From: Haloferax massiliensis | GTDB lineage: Archaea; Halobacteriota; Halobacteria; Halobacteriales; Haloferacaceae | Reading direction: 5' to 3' | Length of the DNA stretch: 64,000 bases | Assembly: GCF_001368915.1 (NCBI RefSeq) | Contig: NZ_CSTE01000005.1 | Location: 62,001 to 126,000 of the forward strand | Shown here: in pieces, positions 17,742 to 26,693 of the stretch | Layout of the letters: each line of letters begins with the position of its first letter | How positions within the stretch are numbered: position 1 is the stretch's first letter | Position numbers and translations under genes: made by a program | The notes under the pieces: generated by a model | The model's input: the letters and a program-made list of their open reading frames with translations, nothing else | The model's database searches: none | Told to the model about the DNA's origin: nothing

Positions 17742-18193
17742 CACCTGTTAGTAGTCACCTTACTGGCTTCCCGGTTATGCTATCTGGAATGGGTGTTTAA
17801 GTAATCCCGTTCCCGAGCGCCTCGTCTCCCGGCGGTACCCGCGGTGGCGGTACGGTGACTCGGACCAGAAAACTCGGCTCCCGCGGTCGGTACGAACCGG
17901 GTTGCGGTCGCGTCTCGCAGAAAGGCTAAAACCGACCGCCTTGTGCCGTGCGGCGCTCGTCAGCGGAGCGTCACTGATCAAATCGCAATTGGTCGGACTC
18001 ATCTCCGTGGTCGTGGTCGGCGTTGTCGACGCGATGCCTCGCTGATTGGGTTCGTCGGAAACTCAAGGTTGCTTCCGATGAGATTCGCCGTGGATGAGTC
18101 GGCAGAACGGTACGGCAGTCTTGGTTCCCTGTTTCAGTTGACTGTTCACTTAACCGAACAATTATGTCGGTGATGGGTGAGTGACGAGTACAG
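17742..18193. other. Intergenic region without a clear gene
   Basis: 452 nt between divergent genes. ORFs here have intergenic composition and no recognisable domain. Around 17960-18040 one plus frame reads LISVVVVGVVDAMPR, a membrane-like tail ending at a stop, perhaps a remnant of a small membrane protein; too short to call. Confidence 0.4.
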
Positions 18194-19126
18194 ATGCGTA
18201 CGAGGAACGCGTTCACCCGAGGGAAGATACTCGGACTCAAGGGCGTCGGCGTGTTCGCCGACCACCGGCGTTTGCTGTTATTCCCGCTTTTCATCGTCGC
18301 AATCGGGTCGGTCATCTTCGGGGGAATCTACGTCGGCTACGAGAGTCGGTGGCTCGGTCGTGTGCTGCCGGGCCTTCCGGCTGGGCTGCAGTTCGCGTTG
18401 CTCGTCGTGGGTGGTCTCGACCTCCTTCTCGTTTGTTCGGTCGTCGTCAACGCGTGGCTCGTGGCGTACGTGGCTCCCCTGCTTCAGACTGGCGAGGCGT
18501 CGTTCGGTACTTCCCTGTCACGCGTCGGCCGCGCGTGGCAATCGGTCTGCTTTCACGCGGCCGTCGTCGGCGTCATCGGTGGGCTGCTCACCATCCTTGA
18601 GCGTGACCGCGGGTCGGTCACGGCGACGCTCACCGCGACGGTGCTGTCTGCCTCGTTTACGACGCTTTCGTTCTTCGCCATCCCGTCGGCCGTGCTCGAT
18701 GATGCAGGTGTCTTCGAGATGTATCGCCACAGTCTCCGGACCGTTCGGTCGAATCTCGGCGAGACACTCGTCGTCGCACTCGGTGTCAAGACTTTCTTCG
18801 CCATCCTCGGACTCGTCCCTCTCATTATCGGGCAACTCGGCGTCGGGATTGTCGTCTACCTCGGCGCGGCGGAGTTCCAGCAAATCGTTGGACCAGTAGT
18901 TGGGGCAGTCCCCGCGTCCGACCTCGTTCCCCTTCTGGGTGCGCTCGTGGTGTTCGGCTCGATGTTCCTCACGTGGACCGCAGGGACGGCCGTTTCGAGT
19001 GTCGCGAAGACGGGGCTATATCTTACCTACACGACTGACTACGAATTTATCGACATCTCGTCGCTCCCGACGGGGCGGTTCTTCGAGACACAACCGACTC
19101 ACACGACGCCCATCTCAGACGCCTAA
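18194..19126 (+). CDS. Polytopic membrane protein (DUF6159-like)
   Basis: 310 residues with about six membrane helices, beginning MRTRNAFTRGKILGLKGVGVFADHRRLLLFPLFIVAIGSVIFGG. A helix pair follows near residues 65-100, then FHAAVVGVIGGLLTIL and two helices near the end, closing with a short soluble tail. The layout (an N-terminal helix after a basic stretch, a tail with GLYLTYTTD) resembles the DUF6159 family as I know it; function unknown. No operon partner: the flanks are intergenic on both sides. Confidence 0.7.
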   Translation: MRTRNAFTRGKILGLKGVGVFADHRRLLLFPLFIVAIGSVIFGGIYVGYESRWLGRVLPGLPAGLQFALLVVGGLDLLLVCSVVVNAWLVAYVAPLLQTGEASFGTSLSRVGRAWQSVCFHAAVVGVIGGLLTILERDRGSVTATLTATVLSASFTTLSFFAIPSAVLDDAGVFEMYRHSLRTVRSNLGETLVVALGVKTFFAILGLVPLIIGQLGVGIVVYLGAAEFQQIVGPVVGAVPASDLVPLLGALVVFGSMFLTWTAGTAVSSVAKTGLYLTYTTDYEFIDISSLPTGRFFETQPTHTTPISDA

Positions 19127-19892
19127 ACGGCCATATAGTCTCTCGAATCGCGTTATCTGGACGTGCTGTTCACGATACTCGATTGGAGTCGCGAACGGGT
19201 GTCTCGGGTTCACGACTCCCAGTGACGGCATCCCTCTCCTGAGTTCGAGGAGTCGTTCGTGGCGTTGAGCGTCGCATCGTCGTTGTTCACAGCGCCCGGT
19301 GACCCGTACACGAAACTGCTCTGTTCGAACGTATTGTTGTGGATGGTGACGATATCAGCACCCTCGGGACCCGGACCACACAGCGGTGGTTCGAGCACTT
19401 CGATTCGGTGGCACATAGATACCAACAGGTTCAACTGACCGACTGCGCGCTGTATTCAGCACGGCCTCAGCAAACGATCAGCGGCAGAGGAGTTCAACGA
19501 GCTGTTCTCCCTAACAAATGACGGTGTTCCTTCTCCGGTGCTGGCGCATCACTAGACGCCGCGGTTTCGATTGGGTGAACTTGGGAGATGGACGGAGATT
19601 GGCAGGCGCTACTGAGAAGTTGATTCTTCCTCACCGATGCTGCAGCTAAGTCACGCATCAAAACCATCCTCCGAAACTGCGGGCCTTCAGCCGCGATATT
19701 TGATATAGCGAAATATGATTCATCATTAGAAACCGATGGCTGGCCGATGTTTTACTAAACCTCGTTGTCCAGATGCGACAACGATGCACTAGATAAAGTC
19801 AACTAATCAATATCTGTCGCCTACAAGCCGAAACCGAGACGCACAGAATCACCACGGGGCGAGTTCCGCTCTTTCCGCCGGTCGGTCCCCGG
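19127..19892. other. Gene-poor region with probable gene remnants
   Basis: 766 nt with lower G+C towards the right (19600-19830). On the minus strand, 19210-19434 reads ADIVTIHNNTFEQSSFVYGSPGAVN, which resembles a lamin-tail-type repeat (the pattern vertebrate-like ...GSG.VWNNDGD...) but lacks the rest of the domain, so it may be a decayed secreted protein. Stops interrupt every frame beyond it. No inverted-repeat ends or transposase motif were found. Confidence 0.4.
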
Positions 19893-20942
19893 TCAGATGC
19901 GCCAGTTCAGCGAGTACGAACTGTCGGTCATGGTCTCGTTCGTCTCGGTACCGTTCGTCATGGTCTCGTTCGTTCCGGTGCTGTTCGTCGTCTCGTTCGT
20001 GGAACTCGAAGCCGACCTCGTCTGTTCGGCCGGTGTGCCCGTACCGGCCGTGACGGTTCCGCTCGTCAGTTCACTCAGCGGGGCCTGAATTGCATAGCTC
20101 GGCGTCTCGACCTGAATCGTGCTCTGCGCGTCGACCTGCACGAACTTCAGTTCGAGCGTGTACGTGCCGTCGGATTCGATTTCGGTCGCTTCGACCTGAT
20201 CGGTCTGCGGATGGAACGCCCATGCCGTCTCGCCGGCGTCGAGTCGGTTGGTCTCGCCTTCGATGGTCCGAACCGTGTAGTCCCGGTTCGTATCGGACCC
20301 CGCAAGCGGGTAGTTGCGGTCGAGCCACGACTGGAAGCCTTCGTCGATGGCGTACACGTTCTCGAAGCCGGTCGAGAGCAGCATCGCCGCTCGGAGCGAC
20401 GACAGGTGGTGCGGACAGTGGCAGTAGGTCACCACGCGGTCCGCCTCGTTCCAGTCGCTCGTGGGGTCGAGCGCACGCCCGTCCGGTGCAGGGCTGAGAA
20501 CGGACCCGAAGATGTGAGAGACCTCGTATCCGGTCTCGCTGCGGGCGTCGACGAACCGCGCCTCCCCGCGCGCGTACCAGTAGTACGCGTCTTCGATGGG
20601 AACGAGCGGGACCTCGACGGTCACGCCTTGAACCTCTCGGGTGAGCGTGTCGTAAGCGCTCGTGTCGATAGACCGCTCTTCCGGCACGGTGTCGAACTCC
20701 GGCGGGTAACCGTCCGAGGGCTTGGAGTCGGTCGGCAAGTCGTCGCCCTCGCGTGGCCCACGCATCTGGTTTTCCGGCGCGGCCGTGGTCGTCTGCGTCG
20801 TCTGCGTGGAGGCGGAGGTGGTCGTCCGGGTTGTGGTCGTCGTCTCGTCCGAAGACCCGCTCGAACAGCCCGCGAGTCCGGCAATCGTCGCTGCACCGGT
20901 CAACTGAAGGAACCGTCTGCGGCTCGACTGTCGTTCTGTCAT
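19893..20942 (-). CDS. Rhodanese-domain Tat lipoprotein
   Basis: 349 residues. The start MTERQSSRRRFLQLTGAATIAGLAGC gives a Tat signal with lipobox Cys. A Thr-rich linker follows. The rhodanese domain spans about residues 105-205: YYWYARGEARFVDARSETGYEVSHIFGS, then the active-site loop CHCPHHLSS whose first Cys is the likely sulfur carrier. A beta-rich domain comes next, and the tail is made of NETxTNGT-like repeats with several N-x-T sequons. It probably acts outside the membrane on sulfur or oxyanion compounds; the substrate is unknown. ATG 20942 preferred to GTG 20945. Confidence 0.88.
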   Translation of the reverse strand: MTERQSSRRRFLQLTGAATIAGLAGCSSGSSDETTTTTRTTTSASTQTTQTTTAAPENQMRGPREGDDLPTDSKPSDGYPPEFDTVPEERSIDTSAYDTLTREVQGVTVEVPLVPIEDAYYWYARGEARFVDARSETGYEVSHIFGSVLSPAPDGRALDPTSDWNEADRVVTYCHCPHHLSSLRAAMLLSTGFENVYAIDEGFQSWLDRNYPLAGSDTNRDYTVRTIEGETNRLDAGETAWAFHPQTDQVEATEIESDGTYTLELKFVQVDAQSTIQVETPSYAIQAPLSELTSGTVTAGTGTPAEQTRSASSSTNETTNSTGTNETMTNGTETNETMTDSSYSLNWRI

Positions 20943-21059
20943 CACCAGCCACTACTAATCATCAGATGTTTATTATATACAGAATAAGGGTCGAGCGTCC
21001 TCGATATCTCTGGTGAGCAGTTCGGAGGCTGCGAACCTATCGGACCACTAAATCACCGC

Positions 21060-21347
21060 TCACGCGGTCTGCTTGAGAAACCGTTGCTCCCAGCGGCGGC
21101 GTTTTTCGACCGCGTCGCGGCCCTTGTCAGTCAGCGAGTACTCGTTGGTCCGTCCGTTCTTGCTCCCCTTGTTGACGAGGTCTTTGTCGACGAGCTCGTT
21201 CAGGTTCGTGTACACGCGACCCGTGAGCAGGTCACGCCCCTGTGTCTCTTCGAGTTCGGTCTTTATCGTCTGCCCAGACGAGTCGCTCATTCCTCGCACA
21301 ACGAACAGTAAATCGCGTTGAATCGCGGTTAATTCGTGTACGCACAT
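21060..21347 (-). CDS. PadR-family winged-helix regulator
   Basis: 95 residues from the ATG at 21347 (an in-frame start four codons upstream is possible). MCVHELTAIQRDLLFVVRGM is followed by SGQTIKTELEETQGRDLLTGRVYTNLNELVDKDLVNKGSKNGRTNEYSLTDKGRDAVEKRRRW: the helix-turn-helix and a basic wing, the compact haloarchaeal PadR layout. No obvious target next to it; the rhodanese gene is 115 nt downstream on the same strand. Confidence 0.85.
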   Translation of the reverse strand: MCVHELTAIQRDLLFVVRGMSDSSGQTIKTELEETQGRDLLTGRVYTNLNELVDKDLVNKGSKNGRTNEYSLTDKGRDAVEKRRRWEQRFLKQTA

Positions 21348-21637
21348 AGGAGATGCCACGAGCGCACCCTATATGAACTTCGGAGATAGTTGTGACCCTA
21401 AAGAGACCCTAGAACGGATGAAACGGTCGTTTCTCGGATTACACCCACCACAACGGACGTCGACCGTCCGAATAAACACATCATAAGCCGAAGCCGGTTC
21501 GGTCTCCCGAAGCGCGGTATCTCGCGGATTCGGGCGACTGCGCCAGCACGCCGCGACTGCCGACCGCCGGACGCCGCGCGATGACGGCCCTCCTCGGCCG
21601 CGGCCAGCCGGGAGCCAACTCGCCGTCGAGCGGTTTC
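21348..21637. other. Intergenic region before glmM
   Basis: About 290 nt between PadR and the glmM promoter. No coding signal beyond an unlikely 54-codon minus-strand ORF. An AT-rich patch at 21385-21480 probably contains the PadR promoter. Confidence 0.4.
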
Positions 21638-21657
21638 TTACTCATCCCATAGTAAGG
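21638..21657 (+). promoter_or_regulatory. Glycan-regulon motif, glmM
   Basis: TTA, eight bases, ATAGTAAGG; the right half ends 24 nt before the glmM ATG. Same spacing as the other copies listed in this window. Confidence 0.65.
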
Positions 21658-21681
21658 AACCCCGCAGCCTACTTGCGGAGT

Positions 21682-23013
21682 ATGTTTGGAACGAGCGGCG
21701 TTCGAGGCCCCGTCGGCGAAGGCGTTACGGCGGAACTGACGCTCAGTATCGGCCGTGCCCTCGGTAGCGAGGTCTCCGGGCGCGTCGTCGTCGGCCGCGA
21801 CGCGCGCGAAAGCGGGACGATGCTCGAACACGCATTCGTCGCCGGACTCATGGAGTGCGGAGCCGACGTAATCCGGCTCGGAACCCAACCGACGCCGTCT
21901 ATCGCGCGCGCCGTCGAGTGGTTCGACGCCGACGCCGGCGCCGTCATCACCGCGTCGCACAACCCGCCGACCGACAACGGCGTGAAGCTCTGGGCCGCGT
22001 CCGGCCGGGCGTTCGATGCGGACCGGCGCGCCGCCATCGAGCGACGCATCGAAAACGAGGACTACCAGTTCGCCGCGTGGGACGGCGTGGGGTCCGAACG
22101 ACGCCGGTGCGTGGAGGACCGCCACCGCGACGCGCTCACATCGAGCGTCGACCTCGACGACACCTGCTCCGTCGTCGTCGACATCGGAAACGGGACGGGA
22201 CGGCTCACGGCGGACGCGCTCTCCGACCTCGGGTGTACGGTGTCGACGCTCAACGGCCAGCGCGACGGCCGGTTCCCCGCCCGTCCGAGCGAACCGACCG
22301 ACGAGACGCTTCGGGGGCTCCAAGCCCACGTCGCCGCGACCGACGCGAGCCTCGGTATCGCCCACGACGGGGACGCGGACCGGATGATGGCCGTCGACGG
22401 CGACGGGAACTTCGTCGACGGCGACACGCTTCTCGCCCTGTTCGGGCGCGAGGCCGCGTCCGAGGGCGACCGAATCGCGGTTCCGGTGAACACGAGCCTC
22501 GCCGTCGACGACGCGGTTGCGACCGTCGGCGCGGACGCGGTCCGAACGCGCGTTGGAGACGTGTTCGTCGCCGAGAAGTGCGCCGAACCCGGCGTCGTCT
22601 TCGGCGGCGAGCCCTCCGGCGCGTGGATTTGGGCCGACGAGACGCCGTGTCCAGACGGCCCGCTCGCGGCGTGTAAGCTCGTGGAGTTCGTCTCGCGGCG
22701 CGGCCCGCTGGCAGACCTCGTAGACGGTGTCGACAGCTACCCGCTTCGCCGCGAGAGCGTCGAGACGACCGACAAAACGGGCGTCCTCGACCGCGTCGAG
22801 AGCGCTGTCCGCGAGGAGTACGACGACGTCGACATCGACGACCGCGACGGCCTTCGCGTCGAGACCGACGAAGGGTGGTTCCTCATCCGGGCGAGCGGAA
22901 CGCAACCGCTCGTTCGGGTCACCGCCGAGGCGCGAACCGAAACGGCGACCGACCGACTGTTCGACGAGGCGCTGACCCTCGTCGAGTCCTGCGCCGACAC
23001 CGTCCCCGCTTGA
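21682..23013 (+). CDS. glmM: Phosphoglucosamine mutase (phosphohexomutase family)
   Basis: 443 residues. The start is MFGTSGVRG; the phosphoserine loop is TASHNPPTDNGVKLW, the metal loop DGDADR, the sugar-binding loop GGEPSGAWIW, and the phosphate-binding loop RASGTQPLVRV near the end. The order and length fit archaeal GlmM/phosphomannomutase proteins. It would convert glucosamine-6-P to glucosamine-1-P between GlmS and GlmU. The shared promoter motif with glmS and glmU supports that assignment over phosphomannomutase. ATG 21682 chosen over a TTG three codons upstream. Confidence 0.88.
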   Translation: MFGTSGVRGPVGEGVTAELTLSIGRALGSEVSGRVVVGRDARESGTMLEHAFVAGLMECGADVIRLGTQPTPSIARAVEWFDADAGAVITASHNPPTDNGVKLWAASGRAFDADRRAAIERRIENEDYQFAAWDGVGSERRRCVEDRHRDALTSSVDLDDTCSVVVDIGNGTGRLTADALSDLGCTVSTLNGQRDGRFPARPSEPTDETLRGLQAHVAATDASLGIAHDGDADRMMAVDGDGNFVDGDTLLALFGREAASEGDRIAVPVNTSLAVDDAVATVGADAVRTRVGDVFVAEKCAEPGVVFGGEPSGAWIWADETPCPDGPLAACKLVEFVSRRGPLADLVDGVDSYPLRRESVETTDKTGVLDRVESAVREEYDDVDIDDRDGLRVETDEGWFLIRASGTQPLVRVTAEARTETATDRLFDEALTLVESCADTVPA

Positions 23014-23099
23014 ATCGGGGGGTCGGCCCTTGTAGGGGCTGGGCTCCGCGCAGCCGTTCGAAAAGAAACAACTTTGACAGTTCTGGGAGAAGGAGAGCC

Positions 23100-24089
23100 G
23101 TGCCCTCCCCAACCACGACGCGGCGACGACTCCTCGCGACCGGCGGAACACTGCTCACAGCGGCGCTTGGCGGTTGTTCACAGGCCCTCTCGGATTCGGA
23201 GACCGGCTCGCGGCAACTCGTCTTTTCGTTGTTCCCGTTCGATGGCTCGCTTCGAGAGCGGTACGTCGTGGACCTGGCCGAGACGCGACCTCCGTGGGAC
23301 GAAGACGCGTTTAACACCACACTCAACGGCACGGAGTACACGACGCAGTCTCGTAGGCCGTTCCCCGCTCGGGGAGACGATACCCCGACCTACGCGCGGC
23401 GCAACGGGACGTACTACCACCTCGATGCGCTCGTCGTCGGTGAGGAGACTGTCACCCATCCGGTTCTCCGGTTGTTCGAAGTCGGCCGCACTGACAAGCT
23501 CGAACACGTCCCGGACCACGTCGCACATTCGTCGCTCCCCGAGGTCGACCAACAGGCGGTACAGGTCGCGTTCTTCGCCGCGCGAGCACGAGGCAACACC
23601 GGTGGCGTTCCGAACGGACTGGTCCAACGCGACGGTTACGTTTACCGGGACGACGACGCAGCGGGGGCGAGCGACCTCATCGGCGAACGCGGCGCGTCTC
23701 ACGTCGAATATCGGGACATTATCTACGAAGTCGAACTCACCCGAGAGACGTTTCACGAAGCGGTCTATCGGGCCGACGTCGACCCCGTCGCCGAGTCTGC
23801 GGCCGAAATCGAGACGATTCTGCAGGCGGCGGTCCTCGACGCGCGGGTGACGCGAGAGGAACTCTCGCAGGCGGAGCGCGAGGTTCTCCGGCAAGCGACG
23901 GCCGAGCCGTACCGTGAGTCACACCCGTACTCGACCGCCTTCGAATCGCTCCTGAAAAAGCTCGGTCACTGGGTGTATCTCGATGGCAACGTCGAGAAAG
24001 ACGCTGACGTCGACCCAGACCTCGAACGTCGGTTCCTCCGGTACGATGACCGCTACTTCAGTTACACACTCAGGTTCACCACCGAATGA
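23100..24089 (+). CDS. Tat lipoprotein of unknown function
   Basis: 329 residues from a GTG at 23100 preceded by a purine-rich AGGAG at about 5-9 nt, one of few clear Shine-Dalgarno sites here. The N-terminus PTTTRRRLLATGGTLLTAALGGC is a Tat signal plus lipobox. The mature part is hydrophilic and mixed alpha/beta with no recognisable domain (for example LVVGEETVTHPVLRLFEVG, LLKKLGHWVYLDG). It begins 86 nt after glmM and may be co-transcribed. Confidence 0.75.
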   Translation: MPSPTTTRRRLLATGGTLLTAALGGCSQALSDSETGSRQLVFSLFPFDGSLRERYVVDLAETRPPWDEDAFNTTLNGTEYTTQSRRPFPARGDDTPTYARRNGTYYHLDALVVGEETVTHPVLRLFEVGRTDKLEHVPDHVAHSSLPEVDQQAVQVAFFAARARGNTGGVPNGLVQRDGYVYRDDDAAGASDLIGERGASHVEYRDIIYEVELTRETFHEAVYRADVDPVAESAAEIETILQAAVLDARVTREELSQAEREVLRQATAEPYRESHPYSTAFESLLKKLGHWVYLDGNVEKDADVDPDLERRFLRYDDRYFSYTLRFTTE

Positions 24090-24329
24090 TGCGACCGGAG
24101 AGCCCGCTCTCACGGCCGAACACACAGTGAGTGGCGGCGCAGGGCGTTCAGTCAATCCCTCCGAGTAGTGCGCGCTTGAACTTCTGGGGGCGCATTCGCC
24201 TCGCGAACTGGTAACATACCGTAACGCGGCGAGGTTCGATACGGTCAGTTTTTGCGATAGTATAAAAAAGCTGAATATGTGAAGGCTGTGACTTTCTCGA
24301 ATCCGTAACGTTCAGTGAAATGAACATAA

Positions 24330-25203
24330 ATGGATACTCAATTCACCCGCCGTAACTTTCTCACCGCCTCCGGCGGACTCGCGCTACTTGGAACTATCGG
24401 GACTGGAAACGCGGCCGCGGCGTTCTCGCCGGGCGTCGTCGGGACCGCACCGTATCTCCGCGACAGACTCTACCCGACGATGGGCACCGACGAGGAGAAC
24501 CCCACCCTCGTCGTCTACGTCAACTTCCTGTCGGACTCCTCGCAGTACTTCGTCCAGCACAACCTCGAAGACGTCGTCCGCGAGTACGTCCGGCAAGCCC
24601 GGCCCGACCGCGTTCGTCGTCGGCGGCGTCCACGGCGAGGAACCGCAGGGCTACCACGCCGCCGACCAACTCAGACACCTTCGCCCGACCGGCGGCAAAC
24701 TCGTCGTCGTCCCCTACGCGAACGTGCCCGCAATCAGCATCGGCGCGCGGTACACCGAAGACGGCGACCTGAACCGCCAGTTCCCTACGGGGGCGAACCC
24801 CACGTCCCGGCTCGCGCGGGCGCTCTGGGACGAACTCCAGTCGCACGACCCCGACGTGGTCGTCGACCTCCACAGCTCCAGCGGCATCTACAAGTACGAC
24901 GGGAAAGTCGGGCAGGCCGTCTTCCCGACCCGCGCGACCCCGATGAACGCGGTGAACGCCTGCGACTACGTCAACGAGCAGTACATCGACCTCTCGGAGT
25001 ACCCGTCGCACTACGACTTCGACTGCGGCAACTCCCTCGACGGGTCTCGGCCGCTCTTTATCCACAAGGCGTACGGCGACCTGCACCTCCCCGGCTACCT
25101 CGTCGAGACGACCCGTAAGGGGACGACCCTCGAAGACGCCGTGACATGGGAAGTCGCCGTCGCCCGCGACCTGCTGTGGCAACACGGCGTCTATCACGGG
25201 TGA
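24330..25203 (+). pseudogene. Exported succinylglutamate desuccinylase/aspartoacylase-like zinc hydrolase, frameshifted
   Basis: Frame one (24330 on) gives a Tat signal (RRNFLTASGGLALLGTIGTGNAAAA) and the domain start up to VREYVRQA. At 24598-24602 the frame shifts, and frame three continues with AFVVGGVHGEEPQGYHAA and DLHSSSG, which carry the HxxE and His zinc ligands, to the stop at 25203. Dropping one C from the CCC run at 24598-24600 restores a single ORF of about 290 residues (VRQAGPTAFVVGG). The rest of the gene is intact, so the change is recent or a sequencing error. The family removes acyl or peptide groups by a carboxypeptidase-like zinc site; the substrate is unknown. Confidence 0.85.
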
Positions 25204-25259
25204 GCACTACGCCGCACCTAATCGCGTTGAACTCGCCGAAAAACGCCGACAACGACCCC

Positions 25260-25279
25260 TTATCTCGCGTATAATAAGG
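25260..25279 (+). promoter_or_regulatory. Glycan-regulon motif, glmU
   Basis: TTA (25260-25262), eight bases, ATAATAAGG (25271-25279), ending 24 nt before the glmU ATG. CTTAT and ATAAG form an inverted repeat. Confidence 0.75.
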
Positions 25280-25303
25280 CCCGTCGTTCGACTACGGCGG
25301 GGT

Positions 25304-26485
25304 ATGCAAGCTATCCTACTCGCGGCCGGGCGAGGCACACGCATGCGACCGCTGTCGAACGAAGTTCCCAAACCGATGCTGACCGTGGCCGGACAGCCGA
25401 TCGTCGGTCACACCGCGGAGGCGGCGGTGGAGGCCGGTGCCGACGAACTCGTCATGGTCGTCGGCTACGGCCAAGAGACGGTGCGCGAGCACTTCGGCTC
25501 GTCGTACCGCGGCGTCCCGGTCTCCTACGTCGAACAGGACGAACAGCAGGGGACCGCGGACGCGGTCCGCGCCGCCGAAGAATACATCGACGGCGCGTTC
25601 GCCGTCCTCTACGGCGACAACCTCTACGACCCCGACGGCATCGACAGCCTGTTCGACGCGGCCCCGAGCATCGCGTCGATTCGCGTTCCGAACCCCGGCA
25701 ACTACGGCGTGTTGAACGTCGCAGACGGCGCGGTGGCGGAAATCGTCGAGAAGCCCGATGCCCCCCGAAACGACCTCGTCAACGCCGGTGCGTACGTGTT
25801 CCCCGCGGAGGCCCGCGACATGTTGGACGTGCCGCTGAGCGAGCGCGGCGAGCGCGAACTCACCGACGTCCTCGACCGAGTCATCGACGAGTTCAACGTC
25901 TCGCCGGTGACGCTCGACCGCTGGATGGACGTGGGCCGGCCGTGGGAACTCCTCGAAGCGAACGAGTGGAAACTCAAGACGTTCGACCGCCGCATCGACG
26001 GCGACGTGAGCGACGACGCCACGGTGCAGGGCGACGTGGTCGTCGAAGCGGGCGCGACCGTCAGAGACGGCTCCGTCGTCGAGGGGCCCGCCTACGTCTC
26101 GAAGGGAGCGACGGTCGGGCCGAACGCGTACGTCCGCGGTTGCACGTTCGTCGGCCCCGGCGTTCACGTCGGCCACGCCGTCGAGATCAAAAACAGCGTG
26201 CTCCTCGCGGAGACGAACGTCGGCCACCTGTCGTACGTCGGCGACAGCGTCGTCGGCCGCCGCGTCAACTTCGGCGCGGGGACGAACGTCGCCAACCTCC
26301 GGCACGACGACGAAGACGTCTCCGTGACGGTCAAGGGCGACCGCGTCTCGACCGGCCGCCGAAAGTTCGGCGTGGTCGTCGGCGACGACGTGAAGACCGG
26401 GATCAACACGGCGCTCAACGCCGGTGTGACGCTCTCTGAAGGCGCTCAGACGGCTCCCGGAGAGACCGTGACGACCGACCGATAA
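25304..26485 (+). CDS. glmU: Bifunctional sugar-1-phosphate nucleotidylyltransferase/acetyltransferase (GlmU-like)
   Basis: 393 residues. The N-terminal nucleotidyltransferase opens with MQAILLAAGRGTRMRPLSNEVPKPML, with the usual LYGDNLYD, IVEKPDAPRND and NAGAYVF segments. From about residue 245 a left-handed beta-helix of hexapeptide repeats (ATVQGDVVVEAGATVRDGSVVEGPAYVSKGATVG) forms the acetyltransferase domain. Archaeal enzymes of this type acetylate GlcN-1-P and transfer UMP to give UDP-GlcNAc. It stands alone with its own leaderless promoter carrying the shared motif. Confidence 0.9.
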   Translation: MQAILLAAGRGTRMRPLSNEVPKPMLTVAGQPIVGHTAEAAVEAGADELVMVVGYGQETVREHFGSSYRGVPVSYVEQDEQQGTADAVRAAEEYIDGAFAVLYGDNLYDPDGIDSLFDAAPSIASIRVPNPGNYGVLNVADGAVAEIVEKPDAPRNDLVNAGAYVFPAEARDMLDVPLSERGERELTDVLDRVIDEFNVSPVTLDRWMDVGRPWELLEANEWKLKTFDRRIDGDVSDDATVQGDVVVEAGATVRDGSVVEGPAYVSKGATVGPNAYVRGCTFVGPGVHVGHAVEIKNSVLLAETNVGHLSYVGDSVVGRRVNFGAGTNVANLRHDDEDVSVTVKGDRVSTGRRKFGVVVGDDVKTGINTALNAGVTLSEGAQTAPGETVTTDR

Positions 26486-26693
26486 CGCGGCGACAGCGAC
26501 GAGGCGACCTCCTTTTCGCACCTGTTGCGGCGTCTCGGTACAGTCCGAATCTCCCCGCACCGTCGCACGCTCTTGTCAGTCGTCGTCGGTGTCGAGGTGA
26601 GTCAGTACCGACAGCAGTCCGTGGCGGCGGAGAACGAGCGAGACGACATCGCGAGCACGAGCCGTCGGTCAGTCGGGGAGAAGAAGCGGAGAC

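Noticed and set aside
17775-18002. 75-codon minus-strand ORF
   Set aside because: Arg/Ser-rich, no acidic bias, no recognisable motif; intergenic composition.
21483-21645. 54-codon minus-strand ORF between PadR and glmM
   Set aside because: Starts inside the glmM promoter element and has basic, intergenic-like composition.
21481-23151. 556-codon minus-strand ORF over glmM
   Set aside because: Antisense of glmM, which has all its catalytic motifs on the plus strand.
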